From JAVBLP01 sp031553505 (lineage in GTDB: Bacteria; Elusimicrobiota; Endomicrobiia; Endomicrobiales; Endomicrobiaceae): a stretch of DNA of 64,000 bases. The DNA lies in contig JAVBLP010000014.1 of assembly GCA_031553505.1 (NCBI GenBank), positions 19,836-83,835 on the forward strand, given 5' to 3'. The stretch's first letter is position 1, and each line of letters begins with the position of its first letter. The notes beneath the pieces were generated by a model. It had not been told where the DNA came from and did not search any database. It saw nothing but the letters and a program-made list of their open reading frames with translations. The position numbers and the translations under genes are program-made. Positions 33,038 through 42,369 of this stretch are shown here, piece after piece.

Positions 33038-34218
33038 AAAAAACAATACTTTTACTTGCCGCTCTTGCCGTTTTTTTTGGGCAAAACCTGTACGCGCAAA
33101 GCTATGAAAGGGTTTTGACTGAAGATTCAAGCATACAGGCGGCTATAGCGATTAATCACGAAATATTGATACAGTCGCAAAACGTAGAATTTGCGAGGCA
33201 GAGGATAAAAGAGTCGCAGTCTTTGTATTTCCCCAATATTGACTTAAATCTTAATGTTTCAAGGTTTAATAATGCGGAACCTATGATCATAATGGGCGAA
33301 CTGTCACCGTCCCCCATATATCTGCCTGATCTCAATAAAGACGTTTATTTTTCGACAAGACTTTCCATCTGGCAGAGCCTTTACGCGGGCGGCAGGATTA
33401 AGACAACAAACAAGCTTGCGGAAATTAACATGAATAAGGTAAAAAACGAAGAAAACCTTGTCAGAATAAAAGTTGTAAACGGCGTAAAAGCCGCTTTTAA
33501 CGAATGCTTATTCCAGCGCACAAAACTCAACCTTTATAATGAAACCCTGAAAAAGGCGGAGGGCAGAAAAATAAGGATGACATCTGCCGAAATTGAAGAT
33601 ATGAACAGAAGTGCAGATATCGCGCAGTTTAAGTACGATCAGGCGCTTCTTAATCTTTTAAGCACTATAGGTCTTGAACTTAACACTATGGCAGACATTT
33701 CAGGAGAATTTAAGCCAAAAATAAAGAATATAGATTTAAACCAGTGCCTTCTTCTCGCGTACCAGTTTAAGCCCGAGATGCAGATGACGCAGTACCAGGA
33801 ATCCATCGACGGTTTAATGGTTAATCTTCTTTCAATGCAAAGATACCCGACAATATCAGTCGGAGCGGCACAGGAATGGCTCGGCGACAGGGTAATCGGG
33901 GATGAAAGCAGCTGGTATGTGGCAATTAACGCCAATATTCCGATATTTGACGGCGGCAGCGCTTTTGCAAGGTTAAAGCAAGGGAAGATAAACGCCAGAG
34001 AGGCGACGCTTAAAAGATCTAAAACCGAAGACGAAATACGCCTGAGCGTCAGTAAGGCATATTTGGAGTATGATTTCTGGAAAAAACAGGCGGCAAAAAT
34101 AAAACTTTTTGATAAAGATGCGAACTATACTGAAAAAGAGCTGGAAATAATCAATAATCTCAACAAGTCTTTTTACGCTTTAGAGTTTGCGATCGGCGTA
34201 CAGCTGGATTCGTATTAA
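33034..34218 (+). CDS. TolC-family outer-membrane efflux protein
   Basis: A 394-residue protein with a signal peptide (1-22, ending NLYAQS) and two copies of the long helical-hairpin/beta-strand OEP unit, recognisable in DIAQFKYDQALLNLLSTIGLE and VNLLSMQRYPTISVGAAQEW with IFDGGSAFARLKQ. Such proteins form the outer-membrane exit duct of efflux pumps or type I secretion. It is somewhat short for the family, and no periplasmic adaptor or inner-membrane pump gene is adjacent. Overlaps argH by 4 nt; patatin gene follows after 3 nt. Confidence 0.85.
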   Translation: MKKTILLLAALAVFFGQNLYAQSYERVLTEDSSIQAAIAINHEILIQSQNVEFARQRIKESQSLYFPNIDLNLNVSRFNNAEPMIIMGELSPSPIYLPDLNKDVYFSTRLSIWQSLYAGGRIKTTNKLAEINMNKVKNEENLVRIKVVNGVKAAFNECLFQRTKLNLYNETLKKAEGRKIRMTSAEIEDMNRSADIAQFKYDQALLNLLSTIGLELNTMADISGEFKPKIKNIDLNQCLLLAYQFKPEMQMTQYQESIDGLMVNLLSMQRYPTISVGAAQEWLGDRVIGDESSWYVAINANIPIFDGGSAFARLKQGKINAREATLKRSKTEDEIRLSVSKAYLEYDFWKKQAAKIKLFDKDANYTEKELEIINNLNKSFYALEFAIGVQLDSY

Positions 34219-34221
34219 AAT

Positions 34222-35175
34222 ATGAGAAAGATTTTAGTTCTATCAGCTTTTTTATTGTTTTTCTGCTCAGCTTCTTCCGCATCGTCAATTTTTGATTTTG
34301 ATGAGGAAGAATTTTTGACTAACCTGTTATGGCACAGGGTTTTAAAGCTTCCTGACAATGAGAAACCGAAAGTAGCGCTGGTTTTGGGCGGCGGAGGGGC
34401 AAGAGGTTTTGCCCATATAGGGGTTTTCAGGGTTTTACAGGAAGAACAGGTTCCTATAGATTTGGTGGTAGGCACAAGCATAGGCTCCATTGCCGGCGCG
34501 TTTTACTGCGCAGGCATACCCGTTGAAAAAATAGAGAGCCTTGCCAAAGAAATAAACTGGAAAACCGTCTCTAACTTCGGCGTACCTTCAATAATAAGCA
34601 TGTTTCTAAATGAAAAACTTCTCTCAAATAAGCAGATGGAAGAGTTTATACACGATAATATCGGCGATATGCGTTTTGACCAGCTTAAGACGCCTCTTAT
34701 ATGCGTGGCTACGGATTTAAATACTGGTGAAAGGGTGCTTTTGCGCGAAGGCAGCGTAAGTTTTGCCGCAAGGGCAAGCGCAACGATGCCTGGTTTTTTC
34801 CAACCGGTTGAATACAGGCAGAGATATCTGGTTGACGGCGGACTTGCCGAAAACGTTCCGGTTGGCGTGGCAAAACTTTTTAACCCTGACGTTATAATTG
34901 CCGTTGCGGTTTCGGCTGATATCACAAAAAACACCACTGATAATGTTTTTTCCACCCTTTTACAGGCTATTTATATACAAGGAAGCGCTCTGGACCAGGA
35001 GCATCTGCGCCTGGCGGATGTTATAATACGCCCGTCCGTGGGTGAGATGTCCTCGGCAGATTTAAAGAACGCGTATAAGACCATCGATAAAGGTTTTATT
35101 GCGACAAAATTTGCTTTAAGAAATATAAAAATCGCTATTATAAATAAAACCCAGGAGAAGTATTTAATTGAATAA
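34222..35175 (+). CDS. Patatin-like phospholipase, exported
   Basis: A 317-residue patatin-like serine lipase. The oxyanion loop GGGGARGFAHIG (about residues 55-66), nucleophile elbow GTSIG (about 85-89) and catalytic Asp in DGG (about 211) are intact, giving the Ser-Asp dyad. A hydrophobic N-terminus (MRKILVLSAFLLFFCSASSA) indicates export; Cys15 lies in a poor lipobox. It probably hydrolyses phospholipids in the periplasm or envelope (RssA/NTE type). It overlaps the TPR gene by 8 nt and follows the TolC-like gene closely. Confidence 0.9.
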   Translation: MRKILVLSAFLLFFCSASSASSIFDFDEEEFLTNLLWHRVLKLPDNEKPKVALVLGGGGARGFAHIGVFRVLQEEQVPIDLVVGTSIGSIAGAFYCAGIPVEKIESLAKEINWKTVSNFGVPSIISMFLNEKLLSNKQMEEFIHDNIGDMRFDQLKTPLICVATDLNTGERVLLREGSVSFAARASATMPGFFQPVEYRQRYLVDGGLAENVPVGVAKLFNPDVIIAVAVSADITKNTTDNVFSTLLQAIYIQGSALDQEHLRLADVIIRPSVGEMSSADLKNAYKTIDKGFIATKFALRNIKIAIINKTQEKYLIE

Positions 35176-36220
35176 GGCGGTTGTGTTACTGTTATCTTTT
35201 TTTATGGTTTTATCCGCGGGTGTTTTGTTTGCAGCGGATGAAGTTATTATTACGGATTCTGATGATGTAAAGCTTTCCTCTGATGTGTATGAAATGTCCC
35301 TTAAGATAGATAACGCAAAAAATAAAAAAGAAGAAATTGCCCTTCTTGAAGAGTTTGCGCAGATGCTGCATAAATCCGGACAGTACGCCGCCGCAGAAAA
35401 CTTGTATAAGGCTTTGTTGGAAGAAAAAGTTTCCAAAAAAAAACGGTTTCAATATAATGTCAGTTTAGGGGATATTTACGCGTTACAAAAAAACTATACT
35501 TTAAGCCTCGACAGTTACAGAAAAGCTGAAGCTTTGTACAAAAAAAACCTTGATTTGAAGCTTAAAACAGGTGACATCCTTTATAAAAGCAATTTATATA
35601 ACCTTGCGGAACAAAACTTTCTTGAAGCGCTAAATATAGATAAAGATTCGGATTACGCCAAAAGGCGGCTGGGGGATATCTATTTCAGCCAGTTAAGGTA
35701 TTCAAAAGCTTTAGAGTATTACGGTTCCGTAAAAAACGTTTCAATAGACAAAGAGCTTGTTGTAAATATGGCGCTTTGTTATAGAAGCCTTGATAAAACC
35801 GATGAAGCTATAGCGCTGACCGGCGATTACCTTTTACGCCATGGCAATGATGATGAGGTTTTCTTTTTGTCCGGATTGTTATATGCAGACAAACGAATGT
35901 ATGATTCTGCCGAAGAACAGTTTTCAAAATCTATAGCCGCAAACGATAAAAATTACATTGTTTATGTTTATCTTGCCGCAATCTATATGGAAAACGACAA
36001 AGTTAAGAAAGCCAAAAAATATTTGGATAAAGCTTACAGCCTGAATCCGTCATATTCAACCATAGATTTGATGTACTCTGAAATAGCGTATAAAATGGGC
36101 AGGATTTATGAGGCGCGAAGGTACGCGCATAATGCTTCCCTTAAGGCAAAAACCCCGTTTGTTAAAGAATATGCCCAAAAGATGATAGATTTTTTAAATA
36201 ACAAGAAAGGCGCGTTTTGA
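35168..36220 (+). CDS. Exported TPR-repeat protein
   Basis: A 350-residue protein with a signal peptide (1-21, ending AGVLFAAD) and about eight tetratricopeptide repeats from residue 40 to the end (for example ALEYYGSVKNVS, AEEQFSKSIAANDKNYIVYVYLAAIY). TPRs mediate protein-protein contacts. TTG 35168 is taken as the start because CCAGGAGAAG lies upstream and it gives a complete signal peptide; it overlaps the patatin gene by 8 nt. Role in envelope assembly is inferred from neighbours only. Confidence 0.82.
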   Translation: MNKAVVLLLSFFMVLSAGVLFAADEVIITDSDDVKLSSDVYEMSLKIDNAKNKKEEIALLEEFAQMLHKSGQYAAAENLYKALLEEKVSKKKRFQYNVSLGDIYALQKNYTLSLDSYRKAEALYKKNLDLKLKTGDILYKSNLYNLAEQNFLEALNIDKDSDYAKRRLGDIYFSQLRYSKALEYYGSVKNVSIDKELVVNMALCYRSLDKTDEAIALTGDYLLRHGNDDEVFFLSGLLYADKRMYDSAEEQFSKSIAANDKNYIVYVYLAAIYMENDKVKKAKKYLDKAYSLNPSYSTIDLMYSEIAYKMGRIYEARRYAHNASLKAKTPFVKEYAQKMIDFLNNKKGAF

Positions 36221-36269
36221 CACCATGACGGAGATTTGGTATCATTAATGCTAAAAAACAGGAGAGAAG

Positions 36270-37502
36270 ATGTTAAGGTTCAAAGGCAAAGATTTATATA
36301 TAGAAAACGTAAAACTTGCTGAAATTGCAAAGAAATTTGGCACAAGCGTTTTTGTGTATTCTAAAAATCAGATTATAAAAAACTTTGATAATTATAAAAA
36401 AGCCGTTAAATCAAAAGACGCGCTGATTTGTTTTGCGTGCAAAACAAATTCTAACGGCATGATATTAAAAACTCTTTCAACTCTTGGTGCTGGCGCAGAT
36501 ACTACTTCCGGCGGGGAGATTTACAGGTGTTTAAAAGCCGGTTTCAGCCCTTCTAAAATTGTATATGCGGGCGTCGGCAAAACTGCTGAAGAGGTTGAAT
36601 ATGCCCTAAAGAGTAAGATTCTTATGTTTAACGTAGAATCTTTTGAAGAACTTACAGCGATAAATAAAATCGCAGGAAAACTTAAAACCAAGGCAAAAAT
36701 CGCTTTCAGGATAAACCCTAATGTTGACCCTGACACGCATTCTTATATAGTAACCGGCAAAAAAGGCACAAAATTCGGTATTCCTTATGAAGACGCGGTC
36801 TGCGCTTATATGGCCGCAAAAAAGCTTAAAAATGTTTTGCCTGTCGGCATACATACTCATATAGGTTCACAGATTCTTGATACCGCGCCGTTTACGCTTG
36901 CAGCGAAAAAAGTAAAAAAGCTTGTCGGCGAAATAGAAGCAGGCGGAGTAAAGATTGAGTACATCAACTGCGGCGGAGGGCTTGGCATAGAATACTGTAA
37001 AAATGACAAAGCGCCTTTGCCAAAAGATCTTGTTTCAGGCATATTTCCTTTGTTTGGCAAAGACAAAAAGTTTATTTTTGAACCGGGAAGGTCAATAATC
37101 GGCAATGCGGGCCACCTTTTAACGAAAGTTATATACAGAAAAACGTCCGGAGGAAAAAGCTTTTTAATAACTGACGCGGGAATGAATGATTTGATAAGGC
37201 CGACTTTGTATGAGGCATACCACGATATAGTGCCGGTTAAGAAAACCTCTGCACTGAAAGTTAAAACGGACGTAGTGGGGCCCATTTGCGAAAGCGGGGA
37301 TTTTATGGGTAAAGACAGGATGCTTCCCGTTTTGGAGCAGGGTGAGTATTTGCTGGTAAAGTGCGCGGGAGCATATGGCGCGGCAATGTCATCGCAGTAT
37401 AATTCAAGACCGCTTTTGCCCGAAGTAATGGTTGACGGAAATAAAGCTTCGCTCATAAGAAAAAGAGGAACATATAAAGATTTAACATTAAACGAGATAT
37501 AA
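36270..37502 (+). CDS. lysA: Diaminopimelate decarboxylase
   Basis: A 410-residue alanine-racemase-fold PLP enzyme converting meso-diaminopimelate to lysine. The PLP lysine lies in CFACKTNSNG (about residue 54-63); HIGSQI, the CGGGLGIEY glycine loop, EPGRSI and the CESGDFMG active-site Cys motif are all present. RBS AGGAGAGAAG precedes the ATG. It heads the lysA-dapF-dapA-dapB-dapL run, whose products act upstream of it. Confidence 0.95.
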   Translation: MLRFKGKDLYIENVKLAEIAKKFGTSVFVYSKNQIIKNFDNYKKAVKSKDALICFACKTNSNGMILKTLSTLGAGADTTSGGEIYRCLKAGFSPSKIVYAGVGKTAEEVEYALKSKILMFNVESFEELTAINKIAGKLKTKAKIAFRINPNVDPDTHSYIVTGKKGTKFGIPYEDAVCAYMAAKKLKNVLPVGIHTHIGSQILDTAPFTLAAKKVKKLVGEIEAGGVKIEYINCGGGLGIEYCKNDKAPLPKDLVSGIFPLFGKDKKFIFEPGRSIIGNAGHLLTKVIYRKTSGGKSFLITDAGMNDLIRPTLYEAYHDIVPVKKTSALKVKTDVVGPICESGDFMGKDRMLPVLEQGEYLLVKCAGAYGAAMSSQYNSRPLLPEVMVDGNKASLIRKRGTYKDLTLNEI

Positions 37503-37503
37503 A

Positions 37504-38316
37504 ATGAATATAAATTTTTCAAAACTTACTGCGGCAGGAAATGATTTTGTTTTAATAGACAACAGGGAAAGCATAATTTCCGCTGAAAGCTACCCGTCGC
37601 TCGCAAAAACGCTTTGTGACAGAAGGTATTCTGTCGGAGCGGACGGACTTATCCTGCTTGAAAAAAGCAAAACAAATGATTTTAGAATGAAATACTTTAA
37701 TTCTGACGGTTCCCACGCAACTATGTGTGGCAACGGCGGAAGGTCTATCGCCAAATTTGCTTATGAAATAAAAGCGGCTGGCGCAAAAATGTCATTTGAA
37801 ACAGACGCTGGGCTTATAAACGCTGAAATTGTTTCCGGTGATACAGTAAAGCTCGATTTATACGACCCTAAAGATTTGAAAAGAGGCCTTCACGCGGAAG
37901 CGGAAGGCAAGGTATTTGATATTGACTTTATCAATACCGGAGTTCCTCACGCGGTTATTTTTGTTGAAGATATTGAAAAGACGGATATCGTTAAATTTGG
38001 CAGAGCTGTAAGAAATCATCAAATTTTTGCTCCTTCCGGCACAAATGTGAATTTTGTACAGGTTACGGATAATAATACCCTTTTGGTGCGCACTTATGAA
38101 AGAGGCGTTGAAGATGAAACGCTTGCCTGCGGAACGGGGATTACGGCTTCTTCAATAATAGCTGTTTTGAATGGGCTGGCGGAGTCGCCTGTTAATATAA
38201 TAGCAAGAGGCGGGGACAGGCTTTCCGTTTCTTTTAACGTTAAAAATGATGTTATCACAAATGTGGTGCTGGAAGGCCCCGCCGTGATAAGTTTTAAAGG
38301 AACTGTTGAGATTTAG
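37504..38316 (+). CDS. dapF: Diaminopimelate epimerase
   Basis: A 270-residue epimerase interconverting LL- and meso-diaminopimelate by a two-cysteine mechanism. Both catalytic Cys are present, in TMCGNGGR and ACGTGIT, as is the N-terminal GNDFVLIDN segment. Starts 1 nt after lysA, so expression is coupled. It supplies meso-DAP for both peptidoglycan and lysine. Confidence 0.96.
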   Translation: MNINFSKLTAAGNDFVLIDNRESIISAESYPSLAKTLCDRRYSVGADGLILLEKSKTNDFRMKYFNSDGSHATMCGNGGRSIAKFAYEIKAAGAKMSFETDAGLINAEIVSGDTVKLDLYDPKDLKRGLHAEAEGKVFDIDFINTGVPHAVIFVEDIEKTDIVKFGRAVRNHQIFAPSGTNVNFVQVTDNNTLLVRTYERGVEDETLACGTGITASSIIAVLNGLAESPVNIIARGGDRLSVSFNVKNDVITNVVLEGPAVISFKGTVEI

Positions 38317-38351
38317 CAATAATTACGGAGGCAATGTCTCCAGGGGGATTT

Positions 38352-39227
38352 ATGTTTTCTGGTGTTTACACCGCAATAATTACGCCGTTCAAAAATGACA
38401 AAGTTGATTATGACGCGTTTGGCGCATTGATTGAAACCCAGTACAAAAACGGAGTCGCCGGGCTTGTTCCGTGCGGAACTACGGGCGAATCTCCGACTTT
38501 GTCTTATGAAGAACACGAAGAAGTAATAGAGTTTTGCGTTAAGCAGTCCAAAGGGAAAATGAAAATTCTTGCTGGTACCGGCTCAAATTCTACCGATGAA
38601 GCGATACATTTTACGCAATTTGCGAAAAAAGTAGGCTGCGACGGAGCTCTTGTCGTTTCTCCTTACTACAATAAGCCCACGCAGAAAGGTTTGTATCTGC
38701 ATTTTAAAAAAATTGCCGATACAGTGGATATTCCCATAGTGGTTTATAACATTGCCGGAAGAACTGCCGTAAATGTTGAACCCGCCACTTTCCAAAAATT
38801 GTGCAAAGACTGCAAAAATATTATTGGCGTCAAAGAATCTTCCGGTTCTTTGGAGCAGATGAGCATGATAAAGTATATGTGCCCTGAAATAGAGCTTCTT
38901 TCAGGAGATGACACGTTGACTCTTCCTTTAATGGCTGTCGGCGGGCAAGGCATCATTTCCGTTTTATCAAATATTGCCCCCGCGGAAGTCGTTTCGCTCG
39001 TAAAAGCGGTTGAAAAGGGAGATATTAAAGAAGCCCAAAAAATTCATTACAGGCTTTTGCCTTTGGTTAAGGCTATGTTTATCGAAACTAACCCTATACC
39101 GGTAAAAACGGCTGCTTCTATGCTTGGCATTTGTAATCTTGAATTGAGACTGCCTATGTGCGAGATGGAAGAAGCAAACAAATCCAAACTTGAAAAAGCC
39201 ATGAGAGATTTTGGTCTTTTAAAGTAG
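38352..39227 (+). CDS. dapA: 4-hydroxy-tetrahydrodipicolinate synthase
   Basis: A 291-residue class I aldolase condensing pyruvate and aspartate semialdehyde. GTTGESPTL, the Tyr in VVYNIAGR and the Schiff-base lysine in IGVKESSG are intact. ATG 38352 (MFSGVYTAI) is chosen over 38334: AGGGGGA (38342-38348) sits before it, and the resulting length is that of E. coli DapA. The upstream ATG has CGGAGG only 2 nt away, too close to use. Confidence 0.95.
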   Translation: MFSGVYTAIITPFKNDKVDYDAFGALIETQYKNGVAGLVPCGTTGESPTLSYEEHEEVIEFCVKQSKGKMKILAGTGSNSTDEAIHFTQFAKKVGCDGALVVSPYYNKPTQKGLYLHFKKIADTVDIPIVVYNIAGRTAVNVEPATFQKLCKDCKNIIGVKESSGSLEQMSMIKYMCPEIELLSGDDTLTLPLMAVGGQGIISVLSNIAPAEVVSLVKAVEKGDIKEAQKIHYRLLPLVKAMFIETNPIPVKTAASMLGICNLELRLPMCEMEEANKSKLEKAMRDFGLLK

Positions 39228-39244
39228 ACTATGCGGAGTATTTT

Positions 39245-40018
39245 ATGAAGATAGCAGTATGCGGCGCGGCGGGAAGAATGGGGCAGGCGATTATGTCTGT
39301 CGTAAAAACAGACGAAAACGTACAGGTAACGGGTGCTTTGGAGTATGAAAACAGCCCTGCTTTGGGTATGGGCAACCCTCAAATTGCACCTATATGCGAC
39401 CTGGAAAAATATTTGCCGGAATCTGACGCAATGATAGATTTTACAAATCCGGACAGTACTCTTAAAAACCTTGAAACGGCGAAAAAGTTTAAAATTCCGG
39501 TTGTTATCGGTACAACAGGCTTTATATCCGAACAGAAAGAAAAAATAGAGGATGCCGCTAAAGTTATACCTATAGTTATGTCGCCGAATATGTCTGTAGG
39601 CGTAAATATTTTGTTTAAACTCGTGGAAGAAGTAGCAAAGCTTATACCGGATTATGATATAGAAATAGTAGAACTTCACCACAATAAAAAGAAAGACGCC
39701 CCTTCCGGCACGGCTGCAAAACTTGCTGAAGTCGCGGCAACCGCGATCGGAAAAAATATTAGCGAGGTAGGCGTTTACGGAAGAAAGACGCTTCTCGGCG
39801 AAAGAAGAAAAGACGAAATCGGCATTTTATCCGTAAGAGCCGGAGACATAGTCGGCGATCATACGGTTTATTTTGCCGGGTCCGGAGAAAGAATCGAGCT
39901 TACCCACAGGGCGCATTCAAGGGAAACGCTTGCGGCGGGTGCGGTAAGAGCCGCGAAATGGCTTATCGGCAAAGAGCCGGGATTATACAATATGCGCGAC
40001 GTTTTGGGCATAAAATAA
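39245..40018 (+). CDS. dapB: 4-hydroxy-tetrahydrodipicolinate reductase
   Basis: A 257-residue NAD(P)H-dependent reductase. The Rossmann motif VCGAAGRMGQ lies at the N-terminus, GTTGF in the middle, and the substrate-binding ELHHNKKKDAPSGTA segment with the catalytic His/Lys pair at about 155-169. The product tetrahydrodipicolinate goes directly to DapL, encoded next. Confidence 0.96.
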   Translation: MKIAVCGAAGRMGQAIMSVVKTDENVQVTGALEYENSPALGMGNPQIAPICDLEKYLPESDAMIDFTNPDSTLKNLETAKKFKIPVVIGTTGFISEQKEKIEDAAKVIPIVMSPNMSVGVNILFKLVEEVAKLIPDYDIEIVELHHNKKKDAPSGTAAKLAEVAATAIGKNISEVGVYGRKTLLGERRKDEIGILSVRAGDIVGDHTVYFAGSGERIELTHRAHSRETLAAGAVRAAKWLIGKEPGLYNMRDVLGIK

Positions 40019-40043
40019 AAGTAAACGACAGGAGAAGCAGACA

Positions 40044-41207
40044 ATGGAAATTCGCTACAATGAAAAATTAAAAAAACTTCCGCCATACCTTTTTATAGAG
40101 ATAGACCGAAAGAAAAAAGCGGCAATCGAAAAAGGAGCGGACATAATATCCTTGGGTGTAGGCGACCCTGATTTGCCGACGCCCGAGCATATAATAAAAT
40201 CGATGCAGCAGGCTGTAACAAAGCCGGCAAACCACCAGTATCCTTTTGGAGCCGGTTTGCTTTCTTTCAGAAAAGCCGTTGCCGATTGGTACAAAGGCAG
40301 GTTTAACGTTGATTTAAATCCTGATAACGAAATATGCGCTTTAATCGGTTCCAAGGAAGGAATCGGGCATATGCATTTGGCGTTTATAAACCCGGGCGAC
40401 GTCGTGCTTATTCCTGAACCGGGATATCCAGTTTACAATACCGGCACGATTTTCACGGACGGCGTTCCGTATTTTATGCCTTTGCTCGAAAAGAATAATT
40501 ATCTGCCTGACTTGGACGCGATTCCGGCTGATGTTCTCAAAAAAGCAAAAATAATATTTGTTAATTATCCGAATAACCCTACGGCCGCTGTTGCGCCTAA
40601 AGAGTTTTATGTAAAACTTATCGAATTTGCGAAAAAAAATAATATCATTGTCGCGGCGGACGCGGCATATTCTGAAATTTATTATGGCGAAAAACCTGTA
40701 AGCTTTCTTGAAATACCAGGAGCGAAAGAAGTTGGCGTTGAATTCCATTCTTTGTCAAAAACGTATAATATGACCGGCTGGCGCATAGGCTGGGTATGCG
40801 GAAATAAGGATATTGTAGCGGGAATAGCAAAAGTTAAAGATAATTACGATTCCGGCGCGTTTCAGGCAATTCAGGAAGCCGCGATTACTGCGCTTTCTTC
40901 ATCGCAGGAATGTGTTGAAGAAGCAAGAAAAATATACAAAGAACGCAGAGACGCTTTGGCAGAAGGATTAAAAAAGCTCGGCTGGGACGTAAAAACCCCG
41001 CAGGCGTCTTTTTATGTTTGGGCGAAAGCCCCGAACGGTTATAAATCTTCAGATGTCGTAGGCAAGCTTTTGGATGAAGCGGCGATTGTCTGCACTCCCG
41101 GCAACGGCATGGGGCCCAGCGGCGAAGGTTATGTGCGTTTTGCCTTAACAGTTGGCGTTCCTAGAATTAAAGAAGCTTTGGAAAGAATCGCAAAAATAAA
41201 ATGGTAA
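40044..41207 (+). CDS. dapL: LL-diaminopimelate aminotransferase
   Basis: A 387-residue class I/II PLP aminotransferase. It has LGVGDPDLPTP near the N-terminus, NYPNNPT, the PLP-lysine motif SLSKTYNMTGWRIGW (about residue 232-246) and the C-terminal GEGYVRFAL segment. In this operon it most likely converts tetrahydrodipicolinate to LL-DAP in one step, bypassing DapD/C/E. The closely related aspartate aminotransferases cannot be excluded from sequence alone, but context decides. RBS GGAGAAG; a terminator follows. Confidence 0.9.
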   Translation: MEIRYNEKLKKLPPYLFIEIDRKKKAAIEKGADIISLGVGDPDLPTPEHIIKSMQQAVTKPANHQYPFGAGLLSFRKAVADWYKGRFNVDLNPDNEICALIGSKEGIGHMHLAFINPGDVVLIPEPGYPVYNTGTIFTDGVPYFMPLLEKNNYLPDLDAIPADVLKKAKIIFVNYPNNPTAAVAPKEFYVKLIEFAKKNNIIVAADAAYSEIYYGEKPVSFLEIPGAKEVGVEFHSLSKTYNMTGWRIGWVCGNKDIVAGIAKVKDNYDSGAFQAIQEAAITALSSSQECVEEARKIYKERRDALAEGLKKLGWDVKTPQASFYVWAKAPNGYKSSDVVGKLLDEAAIVCTPGNGMGPSGEGYVRFALTVGVPRIKEALERIAKIKW

Positions 41208-41238
41208 TGTGTAAGCAACTGCTTTGGAAAATACTCTC

Positions 41239-41283
41239 AAGAGCCGAATCTGGAATTTCAGGTTTGGCTCTTATTTATTTTTG
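41239..41283 (+). terminator. Rho-independent terminator after dapL
   Basis: AAGAGCCGAATCT (41239-41251) pairs with AGGTTTGGCTCTT (41260-41272), with G-U/A-C wobble in the middle, followed by ATTTATTTTTG. It ends the lysA-dapL operon. Confidence 0.82.
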
Positions 41284-41543
41284 ATAAAACTTCTATACCG
41301 GAAATATAATAAATTATAAGAGGACTTGATGAAACTTACAATTAAGAAGGAATCGGCGCTCTAAAGTCGGATGGTTTTCGCTGTACATGTTTAAGAAAAC
41401 TTCCCGGCTTACCCGTCTTTAGAAAAAATCGAATAAATATTTCTATTCAAGCGCATGAGCTTAATCTGTGATTTGCCGTATTTGCATACAGGCTATCACT
41501 TTTTTGCTTTTGCATGCGTAAATTAAACAAAAGGATTAAAACA
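41284..41543 (+). other. Gene-poor gap before the broken methyltransferase
   Basis: 260 nt without a recognisable gene. A plausible start with RBS (AGAGGACTTGATG, 41320-41332) opens an 11-codon frame that stops at once at TAA (41361-41363), which looks like the beginning of a lost gene. The rest is AT-rich and holds a potential RBS AAAAGGA (41529-41535) for the next reading frame. Confidence 0.4.
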
Positions 41544-42248
41544 ATGAAAAGCAATATACATGAAAAATACGAAAAGCAGTTTTTTTTAGACAGTATGATG
41601 GGTCCTAATGCTATGCTTTTATGTGAGGAATTAACAAAAAACCTGAACCTCAAAAAGGCATGAAAATATTAGACTTAGGATGCGGAAAAAAGACTTACTT
41701 CAATTTATCTGGCAGAAAAATTCGGTGTGACGGTTTATGCCGCGGATTTATGGATTCATCCTACGGAAAATTTTGGAAGGTTTAAGAAATTGAAACTGGA
41801 AGATAAGATTATTCCGATTTTAGCCGAAGCACACGCATTGCCTTTCGCACATGAATATTTTGACGCTGTTATCAGCGTAGATTCATACCATTATTTTGGA
41901 AACAAAGAAGGCTATCTGGATAAACACGTTTTACCTTTGATTAATAAAAACGGAATTTTGGCGTTGGCCGTGCCGGGTTTTAAGAAAGACATAGGTGGCA
42001 TTATTCCTGAATGGCTGAAACCTTTCTGGGTGGATAATATGAATTTTTATTCTTGTAAATGGTGGGAAAATCTTATAGGGAAATCGGATGTCAAAATAAG
42101 CAGCTGCTGGGAACTGAAAAGTTTTGAGCAAGCCTGGAAAGAGTGGCTTGAATGCGATGAAATACACGCAAAAGGCGATATCTCTATGATGGATGCCGGC
42201 GGCTGGGAATATTTTAATATTGTAGGATTGACTGCAGAAAAAAAGTAA
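41544..42248 (+). pseudogene. Class I SAM-dependent methyltransferase, split by two compensating indels
   Basis: Three reading-frame segments together give one 235-residue methyltransferase. Segment 1 (41544-41657) starts MKSNIHEKYEKQF with a good RBS and hits TGA at 41661. The SAM motif I, GMKILDLGCGK (41657-41689), lies in a different frame. From about 41691 the first frame returns (LTSIYLAEKFGVTVYAADLW) and runs to 42248 through LPFAHEYFDAVISVDSYHYF. Restoring one A in the A5 tract at 41652-41656 and removing one from the A6 tract at 41685-41690 repairs everything. It could be a real pseudogene or two assembly errors. Substrate unknown. Confidence 0.75.
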
Positions 42249-42261
42249 CGGTTTTTACCGG

Positions 42262-42300
42262 TAGCCCAAAGGGTATTATTTATGCCTTTTGGGCTATTGT
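42262..42300 (+). terminator. Weak possible terminator before folK
   Basis: TAGCCCAAAGG (42262-42272) pairs with CCTTTTGGGCTA (42285-42296) with one bulge; the tail TTGTATTGTT is only moderately T-rich. Function as a terminator is uncertain. Confidence 0.4.
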
Positions 42301-42369
42301 ATTGTTGCCGTGGCAATAGGCCATTATATTTTTGACCTGAAAATATCAAAAAGTTATATAATATTGCAA

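Noticed and set aside
38334..38351. Earlier ATG for dapA
   Set aside because: The Shine-Dalgarno is only 2 nt from this ATG; the ATG at 38352 has a better site and gives the family length.
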